Part shown: piece after piece, positions 58,052-64,000 of the stretch | Layout: the number at the start of each line of letters is the position of its first letter | Numbering within the stretch: the first letter of the stretch is position 1 | NCBI GenBank assembly: GCA_902768975.1 | Contig: CACXMZ010000008.1 | Coordinates: 99,111-163,110 of the forward strand | Direction of reading: 5' to 3' | DNA from: an uncultured Coriobacteriaceae bacterium | Lineage (GTDB): Bacteria > Actinomycetota > Coriobacteriia > Coriobacteriales > Eggerthellaceae | DNA length: 64,000 nt | Translations under genes and position numbers: made by a program | Notes under the pieces: generated by a model | What the model was told of the DNA's origin: nothing | Database searches by the model: none | What the model saw: only the letters and a program-made list of their open reading frames with translations

Positions 58052-60913
58052 ATGTCTGGACGTAACGAACAACACGATACGCGGAAGAATTCGCTTTTGA
58101 AGCTGCTCGACAGTGGCAAGCCCTATAGCGTTATCTATTTGGGCATTAAGGGCTTTGAAGAAGCCATTGCTTACTTGGGCGCCAATCGCACCGACGACAT
58201 TTGCGAAGTGCTGGCACGCCGCATACGCCGCAGTGTGCGTGGCGGCGACGAAGCAGTGCTGGCAGACCGCGGCCAATACCTTATTGTTATTCGTGGTGTG
58301 TACGACGTGGGCGCCTACCGCAGCCTGCAGGACCGCATTCGTGCCACGGTTGAAAACGACATTCTTATCGACGGCAAGAAGGTTTCGCTTGGCGTTGACT
58401 TTGGCGCAGCTTCCTTCCCGGAAGACGGCCGCAACTTCGACGACGTTGTGGAACATGCGCGCCAGGTTATGCTGCGTTCTGAACATTCGCGTGAACGCAT
58501 TGCGGCCCTTAAGTCGGAAGCCGCGCAGATCCTTTCGGATGACCCGCACGGTGAAGCAGCCTTGCTCGAACTTAACGTAGACACGCTTACTGGCCTGCCC
58601 AACGCCCAGTATTTCCGCCAGAAGGCATCTGCCGCGGTGGCGGAAGCAGCGGGGGACTACCAGGGCATGACCATTGTGTTCTGCGACATCGAACGCTTCA
58701 AGGAATACAACCTTAAGCATGGCTACACTTCAGGCGACGACCTGTTGAAGTACCTGGCAGACTTGCTGGTGCAGGCATTCCCTAACGACTTGGTTGCCCG
58801 CATCAATTCAGACCGTTTTGGCATACTGACCAGGGAAAATAGCATTGTCGAAAAAATCGAAACGGTGCACGACGAAATCCGTCGTTTCAAGATGAGTTCT
58901 GCAACGGAACTTAAGTCGGGCATTTGTGCCATTGCCGACGCGAACGGAAGTGCCACCACGGCCCAGGACTACGCGCGCCTTGCCTGCGACAGTATTAAGG
59001 GCCGCTACGACATTTTCTGGCGCCGCTTCGACGAAACGCTTGCGAACGAAGTGCGCCGCCGCCAGCATATTGTGGACAATTTGGACGCCGCCATCGAACA
59101 GGGCTGGATCGAAGTTTACTACCAGCCCATTATCCGTGCCATGACGGGCGAGGTGTGCGCGCTGGAAGCGCTCTGTCGTTGGAACGACCCTGAATTCGGC
59201 ACCCTTCCACCCAACGAATTTATCGACGTGCTGGAAGACGCCCACCTCATCCACAAGCTGGACTTGTGCATGGTTAAGCAGGTGTGCCTTGAAGGTCGCT
59301 CCATTATCGATGCGGGCAAGCGCTGTGTGCGCCGGTCCATCAATCTTTCGCGCCTGGACTACCAGCTCTGCGACATCTTTGCCGCCGTGGACGAAATAGT
59401 CACCAGCACTAATTTCCCCAAGAGCAAGATTCATATCGAATTTACCGAAAGCGCCTTTACCCAAGACGTCGAATACTTTGCGACTGTGGTTGAGCGTTTC
59501 CGTAGCGCGGGCTACGGCGTGTGGATGGACGACTTTGGCAGCGGCTACAGTTCGCTGAACCTGCTGAAGGACTACAACTTCGACATGCTTAAGATCGACG
59601 TTGAGTTTTTGCGCGGTCTTGAACAGAGTTCCCGCACGCGCGACATTGTGGCTTCGGTCGTAGACATGGCCAAGAAGCTGGGCATCCAGACGCTTGCCGA
59701 AGGTGTTGAAACCGAAGAGCAGTACCAGTTCCTGCGTTCTATTGGCTGCGAAATGGTGCAGGGCTACCTGTTTGCAAAGCCGACGCCTGTGCGCGAAATC
59801 GACGAAAAGGTTGCTAGGGGCGAACTTACCATTGAAAGCGACGCGACCTGCGAATATTTCGACCGCATTGGTCAGATCAATATGCTTTCGGCCACGCCTT
59901 TTGAATTTGCAAACCGCAGGACGGACACGGCAGTGCTTTCTTCCATTATTCCTTTGGGCATTGTGGAACAGCACGGCACCGAATTTGCGGTCACCATGGC
60001 CAACGACGCCTTCACCGAAATCTTCCACGGAAGCCATATTGCTGAAGTTGACGGTGCATCCATTGTTTTCACTCACCAAGGTGCTCGCCTTTCGCATGAA
60101 CTGCAGCTGCTTGCGCAAAAGGCTAAGGAAACGGGCGAAGAAGTGCGCATTGACTTTAGCGACTTTAGTCAGGCCTTTACGCTGCGCGCCTTGCATATTG
60201 CCCAGACGGGCGAACGCGACGCCTTCCTGGTTTCAATCGACCATTACGGCGAACATGTTTCCGAAGAACTGAACCGTATTTCCCGTTTCGAACAAGCGGC
60301 CGACACGGATCGCATGGTCTATCTGCCCACAGCGCAAGACACGGCTTGGCAAACGAGCAGTGAAATCGACCTTGCTCACACGGCGGTGCTTGTCATAGAC
60401 GTGAATGGTGGCACTGAAGGGGTGGCACCTGGCCTCGAAGAAATGGCGGCCAACAGCGTTGCCGTCGTGAAGGCAGCGCGCGCGGCGGGCCTCCCGGTTA
60501 TTTTTGCCCACGACAGCCACGTGAGGGGCGTCGACCGCGAAATGGAACTGTGGGGCGAACATGGTATGCAGGGCGAACAAAGCAGCATGCCTATTGCTGA
60601 ATTTGAAATCTGCGACACCGACATTCTTATTCCCAAGCACTACTACAACAGCTTCTATGAAACTAACCTGGAAGAAACCCTGAAGGGCCTGGGGGTTACG
60701 ACGCTTATCGTGGTGGGCATGGACACGAATATTTGTGTGCTGCAAACACTTGCGGAAGCCTACTATAAAGGCTACAAGACGGTGGTACCGGCAGACGCAA
60801 CCGCTTCCTTCCTGGTAGGCACCCAGGCGGGCGGCCTTGACTATCTGTCGCGTTGCTACGACACGCGCATTGTTGCCACGGAAGACGTTATCGATTATTT
60901 GTCTCAAGCATAA
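58052..60913 (+). CDS. GGDEF-GGDEF-EAL phosphodiesterase fused to isochorismatase-like hydrolase
   Basis: ATG 58052 (GGAAGG before it) gives 953 residues; an upstream Met at 58022 lacks a ribosome site. Order: a strongly degenerate GGDEF fold (about 15-150); a second one whose motif has become NSDRF (about 175-330); then an EAL domain (about 345-600). The EAL domain looks active: E372-A-L, INLS, IEFTES, DDFGSGYSS (493-501), KID and QGYLF. Residues about 620-770 resemble a PAS-like region. The C-terminus (773-953) is an isochorismatase/nicotinamidase-type cysteine hydrolase with Asp783 (VLVID), Lys862 (IPKHYYNSF) and Cys895 (DTNICVLQ) as a complete triad. It should degrade c-di-GMP to pGpG and hydrolyse an unknown amide or similar substrate. 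I know of no described case of this fusion. Confidence 0.9.
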   Translation: MSGRNEQHDTRKNSLLKLLDSGKPYSVIYLGIKGFEEAIAYLGANRTDDICEVLARRIRRSVRGGDEAVLADRGQYLIVIRGVYDVGAYRSLQDRIRATVENDILIDGKKVSLGVDFGAASFPEDGRNFDDVVEHARQVMLRSEHSRERIAALKSEAAQILSDDPHGEAALLELNVDTLTGLPNAQYFRQKASAAVAEAAGDYQGMTIVFCDIERFKEYNLKHGYTSGDDLLKYLADLLVQAFPNDLVARINSDRFGILTRENSIVEKIETVHDEIRRFKMSSATELKSGICAIADANGSATTAQDYARLACDSIKGRYDIFWRRFDETLANEVRRRQHIVDNLDAAIEQGWIEVYYQPIIRAMTGEVCALEALCRWNDPEFGTLPPNEFIDVLEDAHLIHKLDLCMVKQVCLEGRSIIDAGKRCVRRSINLSRLDYQLCDIFAAVDEIVTSTNFPKSKIHIEFTESAFTQDVEYFATVVERFRSAGYGVWMDDFGSGYSSLNLLKDYNFDMLKIDVEFLRGLEQSSRTRDIVASVVDMAKKLGIQTLAEGVETEEQYQFLRSIGCEMVQGYLFAKPTPVREIDEKVARGELTIESDATCEYFDRIGQINMLSATPFEFANRRTDTAVLSSIIPLGIVEQHGTEFAVTMANDAFTEIFHGSHIAEVDGASIVFTHQGARLSHELQLLAQKAKETGEEVRIDFSDFSQAFTLRALHIAQTGERDAFLVSIDHYGEHVSEELNRISRFEQAADTDRMVYLPTAQDTAWQTSSEIDLAHTAVLVIDVNGGTEGVAPGLEEMAANSVAVVKAARAAGLPVIFAHDSHVRGVDREMELWGEHGMQGEQSSMPIAEFEICDTDILIPKHYYNSFYETNLEETLKGLGVTTLIVVGMDTNICVLQTLAEAYYKGYKTVVPADATASFLVGTQAGGLDYLSRCYDTRIVATEDVIDYLSQA

Positions 60914-60934
60914 GCATTTATAACAAGAAATGAA

Positions 60935-60962
60935 AAGCGCCTCGGAGAGAGGCGCTTGTTTT
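60935..60962. terminator. Bidirectional terminator between EAL gene and tRNA-Lys
   Basis: AAGCGCCTC (60935-60943), loop GGAGA and GAGGCGCTT (60949-60957), then GTTTT on plus; the minus strand also ends in a T-rich run. Confidence 0.85.
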
Positions 60963-60963
60963 A

Positions 60964-61039
60964 TGGTGGGTCGTGAGGGAATCGAACCCGCGACCTTGGG
61001 ATTAAAAGTCCCCTGCTCTACCAACTGAGCTAACGACCC
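60964..61039 (-). tRNA. tRNA-Lys (anticodon TTT)
   Basis: Minus strand: acceptor GGGTCGT/ACGACCC, D-arm GCTCAGTTGGTAGAGC, anticodon stem GGGAC/GTCCC-type pairing around CTTTTAA with anticodon TTT. T-arm GCGGG-TTCGATT-CCCT, discriminator A and encoded CCA are present. Confidence 0.95.
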
Positions 61040-61063
61040 TAAAGCCCCAAAGGGCGATTACTC

Positions 61064-61092
61064 ATTGTAGTTGTGCAAGCGGGCTTGGTCAA
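61064..61092 (-). promoter_or_regulatory. Promoter of tRNA-Lys
   Basis: On the minus strand TTGACC (61087-61092), exactly 17 bases, and TACAAT (61064-61069), 24 bases before the tRNA 5' end. Confidence 0.7.
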
Positions 61093-61110
61093 TGACCCTG
61101 CTTACGTGCG

Positions 61111-61224
61111 CAATATATTGGTCGCCTGTGGGCCGACATGCGTGGTAATATGTTTGGTGGTGGCACCCACGAAATTATGGCCTATATTGCTGGCCGCCAG
61201 GTTGCCAAGAAGTACGCGCAATAA
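61111..61224 (+). pseudogene. 3' remnant of a CaiA-like acyl-CoA dehydrogenase gene
   Basis: A frame ending in TAA at 61222-61224 encodes about 37 residues including RLWADMRGNMFGGGTHEIM and AGRQVAKKYA. This is the characteristic C-terminus of acyl-CoA dehydrogenases (catalytic-domain arginine and GGxxEIM motif). The frame is closed by TGA at 61093 and the tRNA-Lys promoter lies immediately upstream, so the remaining 340 or so residues are missing. In related anaerobes a full dehydrogenase normally precedes fixA. It is best explained as a deletion or rearrangement. Confidence 0.75.
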
Positions 61225-61262
61225 TGCGCAGCTATGAACTGGATACGAGAAAGGATATTCCC

Positions 61263-62003
61263 ATGAACATCTTGGTTGCATGCAAAATTATCCCCGACGA
61301 TCAGGACATCCAGATTGCTGGCGACGGGTCGCTCGACTTTTCGAAAGCACATCAAATTGTCTCTGAATACGACTTGAATGCCATTGAGTTTGCCGCTCAG
61401 TTGGGCGAAGCAACAGGTTCAAGCGTCAAGGCCATTAGCGTTGGCGCTGCTGCTGCCGACGACTCGAAAGTAAAGAAGAACATCTTGTCGCGTGGCGTTG
61501 ATGAACTGTTCCTGATTGCCGACGATGCAACAGCAGATCTTGACTCTGCTGCCACTGCTGCTGAACTTGCTAAGCTGGCCAACGCCGCTGATGGCTATGA
61601 CCTCATTGTTGTCGGCACGGGTTCTGCGGACTTCTACGCTAAGCAAGTAGGTGTTCATCTGGCTGCCAAGCTTGACGTACCTTATGTTTCTGGCGTTACC
61701 AAGGCAACGGTCAATGGCAGCACCGTTTCCTGCACGCGCGTGCTTGAAAACGTTGTTGAAAACGTAGACGTGCCGCTGCCCTGCGTGGTGTCGATTCTCC
61801 CCGATGCTGCCCTACCGCGCATTGCTGGCATGAAGGATATTCTCGCCGCTGGCAAGAAGCCCATGAACGTTTCTGCTGCTGAAGGCGTTGCGGCACCTGC
61901 AGTAAGCACTGTTTCTCTGGCTGCCCCCGCAGCGGTAGATCGCAAGTGTGAAGTATTCGAAGACATCGATTCGTTCGTCGCTGCCGTCAAGGCTGCTCTG
62001 TAG
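61263..62003 (+). CDS. fixA: Electron transfer flavoprotein beta subunit (FixA/EtfB)
   Basis: ATG 61263 is chosen because AGAAAGGA precedes it and MNILVACKIIPDDQD is the usual EtfB start; the frame opens 39 bases earlier. The protein has 246 residues: an adenine-nucleotide-binding fold with EYDLNAIEFA, the DLIVVGTGSAD motif and a C-terminal helix that docks on the alpha subunit. With FixB it carries electrons between acyl-CoA dehydrogenases or FixC and other donors. It is the first of a fixAB pair 21 bases apart. Its upstream neighbour is the tail of an acyl-CoA dehydrogenase, its likely former partner. Confidence 0.93.
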   Translation: MNILVACKIIPDDQDIQIAGDGSLDFSKAHQIVSEYDLNAIEFAAQLGEATGSSVKAISVGAAAADDSKVKKNILSRGVDELFLIADDATADLDSAATAAELAKLANAADGYDLIVVGTGSADFYAKQVGVHLAAKLDVPYVSGVTKATVNGSTVSCTRVLENVVENVDVPLPCVVSILPDAALPRIAGMKDILAAGKKPMNVSAAEGVAAPAVSTVSLAAPAAVDRKCEVFEDIDSFVAAVKAAL

Positions 62004-62024
62004 GAAAGGGAAGGTGCATTAATC

Positions 62025-62909
62025 ATGAAAGCATTTGTTATTGCTGAAAATGAAGGCGCAGCTCGCGAACTGTGTGCCGGCGCTCGTACCGTAGCCGATT
62101 CTGTTGTTCTGTGTGTTGTGGGCGCTCCTGCGATTACGGGCGTAGCCGATGTATGTGTACATATTGATGTTCCTGCTGGCAATATCGCCGACGACGCGTA
62201 TCTGTCCGTAAAGAGCGCATTCGACGCACAAGGTGCTGACTGCATCATTGCCGAAAACGCCCTTCGCCCTCTTTCCCTGGTTGGTCGTCTTACGGCTGCG
62301 CTGGGTACTGCTGCTATCGCTGGTGCTACTGAAATCAATGGCACTCAGGCAAGCACCATGTATTTTGGTGGCAATGGTGTGCGTACGGCAAACGCTGAAG
62401 CCATTCCTGCATTCATCGTAGGATCTGGCGTGTTTGACGGGTCTGCTGCAACAGGTACCGACACCGTTGAAGAACTTGCGTTCCAGGCTCCTGCCAATGC
62501 TGTTATCAAGCAGGGTGAAGAAGCTCTTCCCAAGGCTGACATTAACCTGGCTGCTGCCGATGCTATTGTAGCTTGCGGTCGCGGCTTTTCCGACGAAGCA
62601 GATCTGCAACTGGCACGCGACCTTGCCGCTAAGCTGGGCGCCGAAGTTGGCTGCAGTCGTCCTCTCGCCGAAGGTGTGGATTGGTTCCCGAAGGAAGCTT
62701 ATATCGGTGTTTCTGGCGCCGTTGTTTCGCCTAAGACTTATGTTGCGTGCGGTATTTCTGGCCAGATGCAGCACATGGTTGGCTGCAATGGGTCCGAAGT
62801 TGTTATTGCGGTGAATAAGGACAAAAATGCTCCTATCTTCAAGCAATGCGACTATGGTTTCGTGGGTGATCTCAAGGAAGCCCTCCCAGCCTTAACTGCC
62901 GCTCTGTAG
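62025..62909 (+). CDS. fixB: Electron transfer flavoprotein alpha subunit (FixB/EtfA)
   Basis: A 294-residue alpha subunit. The N-terminal half is the variable EtfA domain. The C-terminal FAD-binding half contains IVACGRGF, LGAEVGCSRPLAEGVDW, IGVSGAVVSPKTYVACGISG and VAVNKDKNAPIF-type motifs (here VIAVNKDKNAPIFKQ). It forms a heterodimer with FixA and holds the redox-active FAD. GGAAGG precedes the ATG. A strong terminator follows, so the next gene (fixC) needs its own promoter or read-through. Confidence 0.94.
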   Translation: MKAFVIAENEGAARELCAGARTVADSVVLCVVGAPAITGVADVCVHIDVPAGNIADDAYLSVKSAFDAQGADCIIAENALRPLSLVGRLTAALGTAAIAGATEINGTQASTMYFGGNGVRTANAEAIPAFIVGSGVFDGSAATGTDTVEELAFQAPANAVIKQGEEALPKADINLAAADAIVACGRGFSDEADLQLARDLAAKLGAEVGCSRPLAEGVDWFPKEAYIGVSGAVVSPKTYVACGISGQMQHMVGCNGSEVVIAVNKDKNAPIFKQCDYGFVGDLKEALPALTAAL

Positions 62910-62920
62910 TAGGTTTTATG

Positions 62921-62952
62921 CCGGCCGCACCTTTCTTGCGGCCGGTTTTTTT
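62921..62952 (+). terminator. Terminator after fixB
   Basis: CCGGCCGC (62921-62928), a 9-base loop and GCGGCCGG (62938-62945), followed by seven T residues. Confidence 0.92.
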
Positions 62953-62988
62953 CGTGTGTCATTTCTAGGACAGAACAAAGGAGGAGCT

Positions 62989-63690
62989 ATGCCATTAGAA
63001 GAGCGCGACTTCGATGTTGTAGTGGTAGGATGCGGCTGCGCTGGTTCAATAGCGGCCTATGTTGCTGCCAAGCGCGGCAAAAGCGTGCTGGTAGTCGAAC
63101 GTGGTGAATTTGCGGGCACGAAGAATATGACGGGTGGTCGCATTTACGCCCATTCCTTGAAGAAGGTGCTGGACGACTATGCAGAAGGCGAAGTCGACTG
63201 GGCCGATATTCCTTTCGAGCGCAAGATTACCCATGAACGCATTGCCATGATCGATCCTGCTTCGAATATGACTATCGACTATACCAGTGAAAAGTTTTCC
63301 GAAGAAGGCAGTGAAAGTTATAGCGTACTGCGTGCTACTTTCGACGGCTGGCTCGCCGAACTTGCCGAAAATGCCGGTTGCGAAATTATTTCTGGTATTG
63401 CTGTTGAAGAGCTGCTTAATGCGATTTGCGACATTCTTGAAATCTGGGACGTAGCACCCGATCTGGTAGATCAGATTGAGAATATCTCAGATGAGGAAAT
63501 TGAGGATATCGTAACTACTATCGACGAAGCAGTTCCTTTCCTTGTTAAATACATGGAAATGCAGAGGGCGCTCCAGAAGATGGTGGATGAACTGGAGCTG
63601 CTCAGGGAGAGAGGCCTTGCTGTCTTTCTCCTGGAGAGCGGGGAGTGTTACTGTGAGGCGAAGGAGCAGTTATGCCGTTTACTAGATTGA
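62989..63690 (+). pseudogene. Truncated FixC-like flavoprotein fused to unrelated sequence
   Basis: AAGGAGGAG precedes ATG 62989. The first 142 or so residues are a good FixC-type flavoprotein N-terminus: VVVVGCGCAGSIAAYVAAKRG (dinucleotide-binding GxGxxG variant), VVERGEFAGTKNMTGGRIY and FDGWLAELAE. Around 63405-63425, after IAVEELL, the protein leaves the family. The next 90 residues are acidic and helical (NAICDILEIWDVAPDLVDQI onward) and end at 63690, whereas FixC is about 430 residues. Codon use shifts too: AGG, AGA, GAG and CTG become common. The flavoprotein is therefore broken here, either by an inserted foreign segment or by an assembly join. Confidence 0.75.
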
Positions 63691-64000
63691 GAAAATTTCA
63701 TGAGAGGACCATGGAAACCTATCGGCAGGACCATGACGGCCGGATGGAAGACTGGAAGAGAAAGGTGATGGACATTCATGAGCAGTCAATCTTTCTTTTT
63801 TATCTGGACGACTGTCTGGAGGAGAACCGGGATGAGAGGACGCTGCTGATCCGCGGTGAACTGGTTAAGGGGTCGCCTCCCCTGGGTACCAGGCTCTATC
63901 TCTACACCGGCCAGGGTCAGTGCCGCGGGAGAGCCCTTCTGCGCAGTCAGCCCCAGGAGAAGGAATCCGAACGGAAGGGACTATTTAAACGAAGGAGAAA
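63672..64000 (+). CDS. Unrecognised protein, 5' part only, runs off window end
   Basis: ATG 63672 with AAGGAG (63661-63666) five bases before it. It overlaps the end of the chimeric fixC frame by 19 bases. The frame stays open to base 64000 (109 codons). An N-terminal highly charged helical region (about 1-45) is followed by a beta-rich stretch, LLIRGELVKGSPPLGTRLYL, resembling the small beta-barrel of translation-factor domain 2; this is only a visual likeness. Codon use (AGG, AGA, CGG, CTG) differs from the rest of the window and suggests a different source genome, for example a clostridial one. Function unknown. Confidence 0.55.
   Translation, partial: MPFTRLRKFHERTMETYRQDHDGRMEDWKRKVMDIHEQSIFLFYLDDCLEENRDERTLLIRGELVKGSPPLGTRLYLYTGQGQCRGRALLRSQPQEKESERKGLFKRRR

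Noticed and set aside
1..64000. CRISPR array or phage defence island
   Set aside because: No regularly spaced short repeats with unique spacers were seen; the repetitive DNA in 22.7-48.2 kb is coding and follows protein modules.

Overview
The window looks like chromosomal DNA of an anaerobic, gut-type actinobacterium of the class Coriobacteriia (Eggerthellaceae-like). This is an inference from three things: a FixA/FixB electron-transfer flavoprotein pair next to the tail of a CaiA-like acyl-CoA dehydrogenase, a butyrate kinase, and very large CnaB-type surface proteins whose C-terminal sorting signals lack the canonical LPXTG leucine. No rRNA or other species marker is present. Two genes sit directly behind a -10 box with no Shine-Dalgarno sequence, which suggests leaderless transcripts.

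Layout. 1-5.2 kb: the end of an ACT-domain gene, a short promoter-terminator unit, a conserved hypothetical, a parvulin-type foldase lipoprotein and a secreted Cys-rich repeat protein. 5.2-7.7 kb: a rearranged tRNA locus with tRNA-Ser(CGA), tRNA-Ser(GGA), a tRNA-Ser fragment, a 62-bp direct repeat and a palindromic insert. It continues with a hipBA toxin-antitoxin pair lying between a tRNA-Val 3' remnant and an intact tRNA-Val(UAC). 7.7-15.4 kb: housekeeping genes (TlpA-like thioredoxin, CcdA, MntP, a MscL with a zinc ribbon, a diguanylate cyclase, RlmB, a phosphoesterase, a NYN RNase and a HerA-like ATPase). 15.6-48.2 kb: two surface proteins, a 2164-residue LRR/FctA/CnaB/CshA protein and a single 25.5-kb gene for an 8496-residue fibre of about 41 CnaB/FctA-like modules. 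48.4-55.4 kb: a P-loop ATPase, butyrate kinase, an alanine aminotransferase, RlmKL and a beta-helix lipoprotein. 55.5-60.9 kb: a c-di-GMP cluster of two 7-TM cyclases and a GGDEF-GGDEF-EAL protein fused to an isochorismatase-like hydrolase. 61-64 kb: tRNA-Lys, an acyl-CoA dehydrogenase tail, fixA, fixB and a fixC that changes into unrelated sequence.

How the parts may work together. The two large adhesins share a promoter block and a hairpin at the predicted transcript start, share a cytoplasmic tail motif after the membrane anchor, and both carry short non-immunoglobulin-like inserts. They look like one co-regulated surface system, with assembly probably dependent on a sortase outside the window. 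The c-di-GMP cluster 7 kb away is a plausible but unproven controller. The most novel signals are the giant gene with its two families of loop cassettes (one of them present in one and absent from the other of two paralogous modules), the EAL-isochorismatase fusion, the evenly spaced triple operator of hipBA, and the palindromic insert in the tRNA-Ser locus. The last 600 bases (fixC fused to foreign-looking sequence) may be a real insertion or an assembly join and should be treated with caution.
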